The position numbers and the translations under genes were made by a program. Shown in pieces: positions 25,138-34,204 of a stretch of 64,000 nucleotides of DNA (positions are counted from its first letter, which is position 1; each line of letters begins with the position of its first letter). Origin of the DNA: Candidatus Sericytochromatia bacterium (GTDB lineage Bacteria; Cyanobacteriota; Sericytochromatia; UBA7694); contig JADMKE010000024.1 of assembly GCA_018780035.1 (NCBI GenBank), positions 372,001 through 436,000 of the forward strand, given 5' to 3'. Under the pieces are notes generated by a model. The model did not search any database, was not told the origin of the DNA, and saw nothing but the letters and a program-made list of their open reading frames with translations.

Positions 25138-26370
25138 TTATCCGGCCAAATGTTCCTGCGGGGTAATTTGATGGGGAAATTCAACCGTCACAGTGGTGCC
25201 TTGGCCCAATTCAGAATCGAGGGTAATACTGCCGTGCAAGGCTGAAGTAACCAAATTGTGCACTATCGACATACCCAAGCCTGTTCCCCCTTGACCACGC
25301 CCAGTGGTAAAAAAGACGTCAAAGACACGGGAAACATCTTCTTTGGGAATCCCTTTGCCAAAGTCCTGCACCACAAGCCTGAAAAAAGGCTTATTGTCGC
25401 GTTCAAAACTGCTGAGTTTGACCAAAATCCGGCCACCTACCCCAGCGGGATAGGCATATCTTTCGATATTGCTGAAAAAATTCATCAGAATTTGAGACAG
25501 ATACCCCGGATAACCCGTCCATGCCAAAAGCTCCACGCCAGGTTCAAACTCGGTCTCCAGGCTCAGGTGTGCCTGGCGGGCCTTGATTTTAAACAGGTCG
25601 ATTACCTCTTGAATCAATTGCACAAACAGGCCCGTTTCCAAGGTATCCATAATCTGATTGACTGAAACACTTTTGAAGCTCTGAATTAATTTATTGGCAC
25701 GGGCAATATTGCTCAGCATCAGCTGGGCCGCTTCTTGAATGTCTTCGAGCACATATTTGAGTTCGGGATCGGTGGCACGGGCCAAGAGATCGGGGGTCAG
25801 GTTCTCCGTGATCATGCTGGCTGTAACATTGACAATGCCCAGCGGGGTATTGATCTCATGGGCCACCCCTGCGACCATCTCAGAGAGTGAGCGGTGGCGG
25901 TCAATTTCCATCTGCGACTGCAAGCGCTGTTTTTCCAACATTTCGAGAAAGATTTTTTCATTTGAACTTTTGATTTTGCTGGTAATGCCCGCCAAGACAT
26001 CCGAGAGCAATTCGGGGGAGGCGGAGAGCAAGCGCATAAAATTGGAGCGCTCAATCACAAAAAATTCACAGGGTTCGCCTGTGCGTACCGTGGCGGAACG
26101 GGTGCCACCATCCACCAGGGCCAACTCCCCAAAAAACTGCCCTTTGCGCAAGGTGGAGAGTTCAACTGGCTTGCCCTCAGGATCTTTGCCGTAGACCCGA
26201 ACACAGCCATTGAGAATGACGTAGAGGCTGTCGGCCAAATCTCCCATCTGAAAAAGCACCTGATCGGCTTCTGTTTTCAGCGGACGACCCATATGCACCA
26301 GGTCATCAATTTGGGTATCGGTAAAATGATCAAAAAAGGGGACGCTTTTGAGAACTTCTGAGATCGACAC
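25138..26370 (-). CDS. Histidine kinase with N-terminal cyclic-nucleotide-binding domain
   Basis: A 410-residue soluble sensor kinase. Residues about 8-125 form a cyclic-nucleotide-binding domain (ADSLYVILNGCVRVYGKDPEG, GQFFGELALVDGGTRSATVRT, with the Glu/Arg pair of the phosphate cassette). A short coiled linker leads to HisKA with His 171 in VAGVAHEINTPLG, then HATPase (IPKEDVSRVFDVFF, GGTGLGMSIVHNL). There is no membrane segment, so it senses cytosolic signals. It starts 2 bp after the stop of the molybdopterin-like gene and precedes the DUF3369 regulator, its likely partner. The bound nucleotide is not known. Confidence 0.9.
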   Translation of the reverse strand: MSISEVLKSVPFFDHFTDTQIDDLVHMGRPLKTEADQVLFQMGDLADSLYVILNGCVRVYGKDPEGKPVELSTLRKGQFFGELALVDGGTRSATVRTGEPCEFFVIERSNFMRLLSASPELLSDVLAGITSKIKSSNEKIFLEMLEKQRLQSQMEIDRHRSLSEMVAGVAHEINTPLGIVNVTASMITENLTPDLLARATDPELKYVLEDIQEAAQLMLSNIARANKLIQSFKSVSVNQIMDTLETGLFVQLIQEVIDLFKIKARQAHLSLETEFEPGVELLAWTGYPGYLSQILMNFFSNIERYAYPAGVGGRILVKLSSFERDNKPFFRLVVQDFGKGIPKEDVSRVFDVFFTTGRGQGGTGLGMSIVHNLVTSALHGSITLDSELGQGTTVTVEFPHQITPQEHLAG

Positions 26371-26372
26371 TA

Positions 26373-29093
26373 TCAGTCTCCTTCTTGCAAAGCTTCGAGA
26401 GTAATCAGAGTGGACTTGAGATAAGGCAGTCCCGAATAGGCACAGCGAACACTGCGGTACGACAGGATATTGATATACGAATCCTGTTGAATTTCGGCAT
26501 GGGAATGGTGATAACTCAAATAGGCCATATGGCCTTTGAGCCGCGATGTGGGCTCAACTTTGAGAATCAAAGAGCGGCCCGTTTCAACATTGCTGACTTT
26601 GACTTTTTGGTCTTTTTTAAAGCCCATTTCATCGGCCAGGGTTTGAGAGATAAACAACGGCTTGTGTTTGGGCATATCCAGTGAATCAAGCACCTTGCTG
26701 GAATGAAACGAGGAAATCGCAAAACGAATCCAGGCCACATTGTCACTGAGTGTCGAACAGCCTGTATTGAGTACAATTCCATTGGGGATGCGCAAATCAC
26801 CTTCTTTGGGCACAAAAAAGCGAAAGGGCACGGATTCGCGGTAAATGTCTTGAAAGGGTGAACGTTCACAGCCACCCTGACGGTGGCGGTTTTTGCCAAC
26901 CCCACCATAGATCAAACTTCCGGCAGAGAGAATTTCGTCCCAGTTTAAAGGCATGCCATCGCTGTGTTCAGGCCTGCAGTAAAGCGGTCCCCGGGTCTCT
27001 TCCGTGCCCGTGAGATAGGCCTGAATGCGATCCCAAAGTTGAAAGCGGCTGACTTCGCCATTGATGCGCTCTAGCCCCCCACCCCAATTCCATTCCGGGG
27101 GCTCAAAACGCGACTGTAAATAACCCAGAGCGGAATAGCTGGCCAAATCGGGATGGCCCTCGCGGAAATCTTCTTCTTCGCGCAAAGACCTGGAAACCTC
27201 AGCCATGGTGTCGTAGAGCAATGTCGTTGCCGTGCGCGTCTCGGGTGGGGCCGTGCGCCGGGGAAAAGCAAGAGTCAAACGCCATTCGCCATTTTGGTAA
27301 AGCCGCGCCGAAGCCACCTCGGGAGCCGTGGGCAAACACAGGGCTGCATGGCGCAAAAAGAAAGGGCCGGGCATGGGATCAATCACCACCAAAGTGGTTT
27401 CTGGGGCGCTGAGTTTGTCTTTCCAACGGCCCCGATCTACCATCTGGCCCTCCAGGCCCTGGCCAATGCAAATAATCAGCTCGCGCTGACCGGCTTGGGT
27501 CGGAGTTGTATACTCCAAGACTGGCCGCATGGGTTCTTTGAGCAGACGGTGATAGGCATTTTCGGGCAGCCCCATGCGCAGGGCAGACTCTCTTGCCCCC
27601 ACTTCGTTAAAGGGAATATTGCCAAAGAAACGATCCTGGGCCAAACCCTGTACTTGGGTCTCTTCATTGTGCTGGTAAGGTAAACGCAAAGATCCCCCAC
27701 GGGGAGAGCCATCTGAGGCCAAACCAAATTTACCCAACATGGCCAGCAGATTATTCCACAGTCCGTGGCCGACGACCCCAGACGTCTGGGAAATCCCCGA
27801 ACCCGCCAAATGCACAGGCACACTTTGACTTTCCACCAAACGAGCGGCGATGGCGCGAATGCCCGCCACCAGCCGCTCAGTATAGGCTGGATCAGGAGAA
27901 ATGGTTTCAGCTGTGCGTTCAATTTGGAAGAATTCTGAGCGGGCCAGGGTTAAATATTGCTCCAGGCTTTCACGGTCACAGTAGTTTGAAATAAAGGATT
28001 GATCCACTGCACCTGGATAATTGTGAACAATTTCATGGGCCACAGCCAATGCCAAATGGGCATCTCCACCCGTACGGACCAATAAAACCCGTTCAGGTGC
28101 CAATCGGGCAGCCAAGATTTTGGCACTTTCAGTCACACAGACATCGACCAACCAGGCATCGAGATCTTCACGCAAGACCAATTGGTTAAAGACGGGCAAA
28201 TGAGAGACAAAGCCATTCCAACCCGACATCAAGAACAATCGGTTGGGGCCTTCGAGGGCTTGTTCCAAGGTTAAAATCGGCGATTCTTCACCGGCCTGAA
28301 GCTCCAAGGCTCTTGCTGCAGCCCGCAAGCCAAACTCGCTGCTGCCGCTGAGATTGCGAGCGCCCAAAAGACGAAAGACCTCGTGCAGGGCAAATTGATC
28401 AAAATAATCAAGATCACCCCCAGCGTAAACCAAGGTGCGGCCATAAGGCGGGCGGTGAGATAAGAGTAAATCAGCCAAGCGTTCAATCGCGTCGCTGTAA
28501 AACAGGGGGACACGGCGGCCGGTTACATCCAAGACACTCGGGGAGAGTTGCATCGGAAAGAGGGTGGGTTGCTCACCCAAAGAGACCCGCAATTTGGCAA
28601 AGCCCTCTTCGGGCATTTTTTCGCGGATCACCCTTTCGAGCTTGCGGGTCATGCTGCGGTAGAGCAAAAATACCTGCTGGCCGCTGCCCTCTTTGCGGCT
28701 CCAACCTTGACTGGTTTCACGCAACATCACGGTATAACGCAAGTCTTCATGTTCAAGTTCAGCCAATATCACTGTTTGGGCGGCAGCAACTGGCCCCGGT
28801 GAGCTGACTTCAAGGTTGCCGTTGGCTTTGAGTAGTGCTTTGCGCTCCAATAATTGACCAAAATAATAGGTGCGCAGCACATACCAACCCTGCGGGAGGT
28901 CTTCGACAACAGAGGCACTGAGGCTCTCGACAACGTCGATATTGCCGGATATGCCGCCGCTGTAAAATGGCCAACTGAAAGACGTCCCATAAGCCTGATA
29001 ACCTGCTGGATTGAGATAAGCGGGGATGCCGTTTAGCTCTTCCAACAGACCAGCATGCCTGATGACGGGAAGATGGTGATAGGGGGTTTTCAT
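26373..29093 (-). CDS. Molybdopterin-oxidoreductase-like protein with unassigned N-terminal domain
   Basis: A 906-residue protein whose middle and C-terminal parts follow the molybdopterin oxidoreductase fold (YAGGDLDYFDQFALHEVFRLLGARNLSG, LVRTGGDAHLALAVAHEIVHN, VHLAGSGISQTSGVVGHGLWNN, then a C-terminal barrel with PNGIVLNTGCSTLSDN and SYINILSYRSVR). The usual N-terminal 4Fe-4S domain is absent: there is no Cys before residue 319, so neither a cluster nor a Cys ligand to molybdenum is available at the usual place. Residues 1-200 form a different domain I cannot assign. It heads an operon with a histidine kinase and response regulator, so it may sense rather than catalyse. YdeP/FdhF-like origin is my best guess. 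Confidence 0.72.
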   Translation of the reverse strand: MKTPYHHLPVIRHAGLLEELNGIPAYLNPAGYQAYGTSFSWPFYSGGISGNIDVVESLSASVVEDLPQGWYVLRTYYFGQLLERKALLKANGNLEVSSPGPVAAAQTVILAELEHEDLRYTVMLRETSQGWSRKEGSGQQVFLLYRSMTRKLERVIREKMPEEGFAKLRVSLGEQPTLFPMQLSPSVLDVTGRRVPLFYSDAIERLADLLLSHRPPYGRTLVYAGGDLDYFDQFALHEVFRLLGARNLSGSSEFGLRAAARALELQAGEESPILTLEQALEGPNRLFLMSGWNGFVSHLPVFNQLVLREDLDAWLVDVCVTESAKILAARLAPERVLLVRTGGDAHLALAVAHEIVHNYPGAVDQSFISNYCDRESLEQYLTLARSEFFQIERTAETISPDPAYTERLVAGIRAIAARLVESQSVPVHLAGSGISQTSGVVGHGLWNNLLAMLGKFGLASDGSPRGGSLRLPYQHNEETQVQGLAQDRFFGNIPFNEVGARESALRMGLPENAYHRLLKEPMRPVLEYTTPTQAGQRELIICIGQGLEGQMVDRGRWKDKLSAPETTLVVIDPMPGPFFLRHAALCLPTAPEVASARLYQNGEWRLTLAFPRRTAPPETRTATTLLYDTMAEVSRSLREEEDFREGHPDLASYSALGYLQSRFEPPEWNWGGGLERINGEVSRFQLWDRIQAYLTGTEETRGPLYCRPEHSDGMPLNWDEILSAGSLIYGGVGKNRHRQGGCERSPFQDIYRESVPFRFFVPKEGDLRIPNGIVLNTGCSTLSDNVAWIRFAISSFHSSKVLDSLDMPKHKPLFISQTLADEMGFKKDQKVKVSNVETGRSLILKVEPTSRLKGHMAYLSYHHSHAEIQQDSYINILSYRSVRCAYSGLPYLKSTLITLEALQEGD

Positions 29094-29191
29094 GGCTGTA
29101 TAATCTATCCACTGTCTCTGCTAAATCTGCCCTGACAGTATAACAGACGCAATCAAGCAGGCCAAATGGGCAAGTCTATCTGCCAAAACGC

Positions 29192-29197
29192 TAAAAT
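29192..29197 (+). promoter_or_regulatory. -10 element placing a possible leaderless start
   Basis: TAAAAT ends 7 bp before the ATG at 29205, so transcription would start at or next to the start codon. No ribosome site is seen, consistent with a leaderless mRNA. The -35 is weak. Confidence 0.3.
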
Positions 29198-29204
29198 GTA
29201 GATT

Positions 29205-30938
29205 ATGTTGAACCCAATTTTTAAGCTCTCGATCCTTTTGATCTGTGTTTTGCCCCTGCAGACAGGGGCTTTGCCCGTCCAAGCCCAGCCAACAGAAGCC
29301 GCTCCCCTGAGCGAATTCCAGCGCAAATATATCTCGCTCTACCAACAGGCCCAAAACCCCCTGGATGAATTTTTAAGCCGCTATTTTCAACGCGAGTTGC
29401 CCCGCTTTGACTATGTCCTTCAGGGCCTTGATACAGAGATCAGTCTGCCAGACTTTTTAAACACAGCCAGGCTGTACCAACAAGAACACGCTGGAGAACT
29501 TGCTGCTGGGCAAGAGACCCCCGATCTCAAAGTGGGCGAAAAAGTGGTGACCTGGAGTGAAACCCAAAAACTGCTCAATGCGGCGTATGTAATGGCGCCC
29601 CAATGGCAATTCAGTCCGATCCAAATCGGCGGGCCTGAAAAAAGCAAAGAAGGGGAAAAATGGTACCTCAGTTTTCGCTCGCAAATGACATTACAATTGC
29701 CAATCTACAGCCTTAAACAAGAAGGCCCCAAGGTCTTAGAACAATACAGCCAGAGCTGGGAAATCGTAAAACTATTGCCCATCGACAATCTCGATCGTCT
29801 GCGTGAGCGCATGTTATTCGAGTTGGGATCAGCCCCAAATCCCAGTGATGGAAAAATTTTTCTCGAAGAATTGCGGAAATTATCGCCGTTTGATCAGGTC
29901 TTTGCCCGGCTCGAACAAGAAGACCCTGCACCTGCGATGATGGGCATTGCAGCCAAAGCACTTGAAGCGGAATTGCAACCGGGTGCCCAAGTTGGAAAAT
30001 TAACCAATCAGGTCTTGGAACTGGCCCTCGGCCAAATCTCTCTTTTTGACTCTGATCCGGGCAATAAAGTGAATCAACTTTTGGAGGGGGTCACCACCCT
30101 CTACAAAATGCAGGAGTTGGTCGCAAAATTGCGTAACAACCCCGAGTTTGCCGTCAAAGGCCAGGTCATGGCCCACGATCTCAAAGGGGATCGGGTCACA
30201 CTTTCGCTGCCGGGGGGAGAAACACCCCAGAGCCTGGGTCTAAAAATGGATCATGGCTATAAAATTGTGGAATACCTCGGCCCTGATAAAAAAGTCAGTG
30301 AAATTGGTTTTCTCAAATTGCGCCAATTAAGTGAAAAAGATCTGTTGGCAGAACCGATCATTGCCCAGCGCAATTTTGAATTGGGGGATCAGTATTTGGA
30401 ATATGCCAAGACAGATTTTCAGGTCAATTTTAGAGGGGGCATTGGCTCTCTTACCCTCGATCCGCGTTTGGGGCCCCAAGATTTCCAGCCTGAAGGTTCT
30501 GTCGAAATTCTCTATAGCTTGGCCCCATTTTTAAATTGGTCGGAAACCTACCTCAATCTCAATGGCAGCATGGGCATGCTCTCACAGGGCCAAGGCAATA
30601 ATTCAAACTCTTTGGTGGCAATCACCCTCGAAAGCGGTTTGAGCAAGCGGTTTCATTTCCGCCAATGGGTATTCGATCTGGGTTTCAGAATGGGACAAAT
30701 CAATGGCCAATTGAGCCAAGGGGTCAGGGATTTGAGTCAGAGCAATATAGGCGGCACTGCCTTTTTGGGTTTGGCCTACCAGGTGAATCCGGATTTTATC
30801 CTGGGTCTCAATGCGGGCTGGCGGTACTATCCCAGCACCTCAAAAGTCTGGAAAGAGGGGGACAAAAATATCGATCTGAACTACGGTCTCGAAAGCAATG
30901 GCCCTGTCGCCAGTCTCTTCCTCAATTACCAAATCTGA
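29205..30938 (+). CDS. Secreted protein with C-terminal outer-membrane barrel
   Basis: A 577-residue exported protein of unknown function. A signal peptide (KLSILLICVLPLQTGALPVQAQ, cleavage near residue 28) is followed by a helical N-terminal region of about 370 residues, then alternating strands with Gly and aromatic turns (WSETYLNLNGSMGML, FHFRQWVFDLGFRMGQ, YQVNPDFILGLNAGWRYY) ending SLFLNYQI, as in an outer-membrane barrel. No motif gives a function. It diverges from the molybdopterin-like operon and is followed 76 bp later by the PilB-like gene with its own ribosome site. Confidence 0.7.
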   Translation: MLNPIFKLSILLICVLPLQTGALPVQAQPTEAAPLSEFQRKYISLYQQAQNPLDEFLSRYFQRELPRFDYVLQGLDTEISLPDFLNTARLYQQEHAGELAAGQETPDLKVGEKVVTWSETQKLLNAAYVMAPQWQFSPIQIGGPEKSKEGEKWYLSFRSQMTLQLPIYSLKQEGPKVLEQYSQSWEIVKLLPIDNLDRLRERMLFELGSAPNPSDGKIFLEELRKLSPFDQVFARLEQEDPAPAMMGIAAKALEAELQPGAQVGKLTNQVLELALGQISLFDSDPGNKVNQLLEGVTTLYKMQELVAKLRNNPEFAVKGQVMAHDLKGDRVTLSLPGGETPQSLGLKMDHGYKIVEYLGPDKKVSEIGFLKLRQLSEKDLLAEPIIAQRNFELGDQYLEYAKTDFQVNFRGGIGSLTLDPRLGPQDFQPEGSVEILYSLAPFLNWSETYLNLNGSMGMLSQGQGNNSNSLVAITLESGLSKRFHFRQWVFDLGFRMGQINGQLSQGVRDLSQSNIGGTAFLGLAYQVNPDFILGLNAGWRYYPSTSKVWKEGDKNIDLNYGLESNGPVASLFLNYQI

Positions 30939-31014
30939 GCCTTCCAAGCACGAAAGCGATTGTGTACACTGGAGACCAGCCCATGTGTAATCTCTCTTTC
31001 AAGGATAATCACCG

Positions 31015-32985
31015 ATGCAACGCACACCTGCCAATAAAATCAAACCCATGAAACTCGGTGACCTGATGGTGCGCGAAGGCCTTTTGACCCCAGATGCGCT
31101 GCAAAAAGCCTTGACCATGCAAAAACAGACGGGCATGATCAGTGATTTGGGCCAACCAGGCCATTACAAACCCCTGGGGCTGATCTGTGTCGAAATGAAA
31201 TTGATCACCAAACAGGATTTGCAACGCTTTCTCAGTCGCCACCACAAACGCATTCAAATTGGCGAATTGATGATCAATATGGGCCTGATCAACCAAGAAC
31301 AGCTCAACCACGTGTTGGAACAACAGCGCTTTTCCAGCAATCGCTTTGGCACGCTCTTGGTTCAATCGGGAATCATCTCTGAGCAACAATTGACCAACGC
31401 CCTGAGCATGCAATTGGATATTCCTCGGATTTTGCCCTCACCCGAGCTGATCGACCCCGAATTGCTGAAAGGGATAGATGAACAATTTTTAAGGCAGCAT
31501 GAATGTCTCCCCGTTCACCGCTATGGCAACCAAATGGTGGTGGTGATGTCGGATCCCCTCAACAGCGAATTGTTGCAAACCCTGCTCGATCGCTTTCAAT
31601 GCAAAATCACACCTGCAATTGCCCCAGCCAGCGAAATTCTCAATACCCTGACCTATTTGTTTAAGCCCCGGCGCAAAACCAAAAATGCGCCTGAGCCCCC
31701 CAATGAGTTGGATGAAAAGCTACTCAAACTGAGCAGCCATGCCAAACCCACCAAAGAACAGGCAAGTCCAATTGCCCATTTTTTGATCCGCAGCGCGGTC
31801 GAAGCCGGTGCCACCGCTTTGCATTTGGAGAGTTTGGAAAAGTATGTGCGTCTGCGATTTCGCATCGATGGCGCCTTAAAACACCGCACCGACTTGCCTG
31901 TGCGTCTGGGCCCCCCTTTGATTGACTGTATTAAGACCCCATTTCGAATCAAACGTGAGGACTATTGGCAGGAAAAGATTACCACCACCATTGGCCGTCA
32001 ACAAGTGGAATTAAAAATCTCCTTTTTTAGCGGCATGTGGGGAGAAAACCTGGTTCTACACATCACGTATATCCCCCCCAGACTGATGGGAATTGAAGAC
32101 ATGGGCTTTTCACCCCAGAACCAACACAAAATCGAAAACCTGCTCAACCGCGCGGGAGGCATCTTATTGGCCGCTTGCCCTCACCGCTCTGGCAAATCCA
32201 CCCTGCTCTATGCCGCGATTGCACATCTGAATCACCCCAATACTTCGATCTTGACCCTCGAAGATGCGGTCGATTATGCCATTCCGGGCGTGGTCCAAAA
32301 CCACTATGGCGCGGGAGGCAAAGACAGCTACAGTGCCTTAATTGAAGCCATGAACGATTATGATTCGGATGTGGTCATGGTGGCTGAACTCAAAGACCAA
32401 GGGGTAAGTGAAAGAATTGACCAAGCCGCTTTAAATGGAAAAAAAGTCCTGGCCGCTCTGAATGCCTGTGATACCACTGCAGCCCTGCATCGCTTGCAAA
32501 ATTTGCAAGCCACTCACTTTCTCACCACACCTGTGCCCTTGCTCCTTGTCTCTCAACGTCTCGTTCGCAAACTCTGTGAACAGTGTAAAACCAATTTTGT
32601 GCCAAACCCGGAAGAACTCAAGGTCTTACATATTTCAGCAACTGAGCGCAAGAATTTCCTCTTTTGGCAAGCCCAGGGCTGTGAAGACTGTAACGATGAA
32701 GGTTATAAAGGCATGAGCGCGATCCACGAAGTGTTAGAACTCAACGAAAGCCTTCGTCAGGCCTTGCGCCGAGGGCTGACAGCCTCTGGTCTGCGCGAAT
32801 TGGCCCGAAATGGCCAACGCCTGATTACCTTGGCTGAAGATGGCGTTTACAAAGTCATACAGGGCATTACCAGCCTCGAAGAAGTTATGCGTGTGACGGT
32901 CCCCCATGAGGGCGATTCTCTCGGTGGGCGGTCGCTGAAAGAAATTGTCGCAGCCTGTGAAGGCCGGAGTCTAACAGGAATTTAA
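31015..32985 (+). CDS. PilB/GspE-like secretion ATPase with altered P-loop
   Basis: A 656-residue relative of type IV pilus and type II secretion ATPases. Two or more GspE N-terminal domains (KLGDLMVREGLLTPDALQKAL, QIGELMINMGLINQEQL) precede the ATPase core. In the core the Asp box reads TLEDAVDY, Walker B is DVVMVAELKD and the tetracysteine zinc motif is CEQC...CEDC. The Walker A loop reads CPHRSGKST: the Lys (394) and Ser remain but the first Gly is Cys 388. AAGGATAA precedes the ATG. No other pilus or secretion gene is nearby, so it is an orphan. Function as a motor is plausible but not assured. Confidence 0.82.
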   Translation: MQRTPANKIKPMKLGDLMVREGLLTPDALQKALTMQKQTGMISDLGQPGHYKPLGLICVEMKLITKQDLQRFLSRHHKRIQIGELMINMGLINQEQLNHVLEQQRFSSNRFGTLLVQSGIISEQQLTNALSMQLDIPRILPSPELIDPELLKGIDEQFLRQHECLPVHRYGNQMVVVMSDPLNSELLQTLLDRFQCKITPAIAPASEILNTLTYLFKPRRKTKNAPEPPNELDEKLLKLSSHAKPTKEQASPIAHFLIRSAVEAGATALHLESLEKYVRLRFRIDGALKHRTDLPVRLGPPLIDCIKTPFRIKREDYWQEKITTTIGRQQVELKISFFSGMWGENLVLHITYIPPRLMGIEDMGFSPQNQHKIENLLNRAGGILLAACPHRSGKSTLLYAAIAHLNHPNTSILTLEDAVDYAIPGVVQNHYGAGGKDSYSALIEAMNDYDSDVVMVAELKDQGVSERIDQAALNGKKVLAALNACDTTAALHRLQNLQATHFLTTPVPLLLVSQRLVRKLCEQCKTNFVPNPEELKVLHISATERKNFLFWQAQGCEDCNDEGYKGMSAIHEVLELNESLRQALRRGLTASGLRELARNGQRLITLAEDGVYKVIQGITSLEEVMRVTVPHEGDSLGGRSLKEIVAACEGRSLTGI

Positions 32986-34049
32986 CCCCGCATCAGCCAA
33001 GGCATATACCTGGCCTGATAAGTGGGTTTGGCACCTTGCGCGGGTTTGGGTTCAAGCCCAATGGCCTCTGTCCCGTGATGCCGGGCATGGTAACAACCGC
33101 TCAAAGCCACTTCAAGCTGGGGCAATCTCAGGGTGTTGAGAATTTTATGGGCATAGTCCATGCGACCGTTGTGAAAAATAACCACCCGTGCCAAACTGTG
33201 CGCGATTGCAAATTTATCTAAATTATCAAACCGCTGTTGCTCAGAAATACCCTGCTGTTTACGCACCCGCGCCAATTGACGAGCCAGAATCCGGATATTT
33301 TCAAGCGGATCCAACAAGGCAGCTTGGCCCTTTTCTATTAAAGCGGAGGGCAAATAGGCCAAAATTTGGGGAGGGAGCAAATAAGTGTGTAATTCTCTTA
33401 AACTCAGCTTGCGAAAATCTTTGTTTGAGGCCAATCTGCCCGTGGCCTGTAGATCTTGCAAAGCCACATCAAAATGGCCCTGGGCATGCAATTGACGCAA
33501 GTCTTCGTCAAAGAATCCCTGCATCACCAACTCACGCAGACTGATTTGCGCCAAGCCCAGGGTTTGGGCCAGACCCAATTGAGTCATAACTGACTCAGTG
33601 GGCTTTTGGTGGCGAATTTCATCAAAGAGAATGGCTGCCAGTACCGCAGGATTGAGATTTTCATTTTGAGCAGCCGTTTGAATGGTCTTGGCATAACTGG
33701 AGATCGTCATCAGGGCGAGGTGATCGCGCCAACCCAAGCTATCGGTCGCCAAAGTGACAGCTTGATTAACGGGGTTTTGAGCCGCATGAATCCCATAGCG
33801 CCGCTGCAATTCTTGTACTTCGCGCAAATGAAAATCGGCGGGAGAAGGGGGTGCTGGCGTGAGATAAACAGAAGGCCGGATATGCCCCGGCATAGGTGCC
33901 AACAAGGTTTGAGGGGGTGTTGGCATAGGCGTCGCCGCCGCAGACAGAGTCTGGGCACAGACGGGACCGAGAAAAACCAAACCCAAAGCACAAGCCAGAA
34001 AAGCCAATTGTTTGGGCATTTTTGCTTCTGTGTTGAGACACCGGTTCAT
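32982..34049 (-). CDS. Exported lytic-transglycosylase-like protein
   Basis: A protein of about 355 residues with a signal peptide (KQLAFLACALGLVFLGPVCA), a Pro/Thr-rich linker, and a lysozyme-like domain around NENLNPAVLAAILFDEIRH, where the Glu occupies the catalytic position, followed by LGLAQTLGLAQISL, which resembles the GxxQ helix of SLT-type transglycosylases. Such enzymes cut peptidoglycan glycan strands. The remaining C-terminal part is helical. None of the possible starts (34088 TTG, 34049 ATG, 34019 ATG) has a ribosome site; I take 34049, while 34019 begins at the signal peptide itself. The gene converges on the PilB-like gene with a 4-bp overlap. Confidence 0.65.
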   Translation of the reverse strand: MNRCLNTEAKMPKQLAFLACALGLVFLGPVCAQTLSAAATPMPTPPQTLLAPMPGHIRPSVYLTPAPPSPADFHLREVQELQRRYGIHAAQNPVNQAVTLATDSLGWRDHLALMTISSYAKTIQTAAQNENLNPAVLAAILFDEIRHQKPTESVMTQLGLAQTLGLAQISLRELVMQGFFDEDLRQLHAQGHFDVALQDLQATGRLASNKDFRKLSLRELHTYLLPPQILAYLPSALIEKGQAALLDPLENIRILARQLARVRKQQGISEQQRFDNLDKFAIAHSLARVVIFHNGRMDYAHKILNTLRLPQLEVALSGCYHARHHGTEAIGLEPKPAQGAKPTYQARYMPWLMRG

Positions 34050-34158
34050 CTGATTCAATTCACTTTTCCAAAACCACTCATAGCTCAAAGAAAGTTTGCA
34101 GCCAGATCTGAGCGATTTTATAACTTCTTACATATATCTTAACCTGTTGGATCCTTGA

Positions 34159-34187
34159 TTACCAGAGGAAAAAATGTAAAATATACT
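34159..34187 (+). promoter_or_regulatory. Promoter for nadR
   Basis: TTACCA (34159-34164), a 17-bp spacer and TATACT (34182-34187) would start transcription about 10 bp before the nadR ATG, giving a very short leader without a ribosome site. Confidence 0.4.
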
Positions 34188-34204
34188 TGTAATAAAAGTC
34201 ACAA

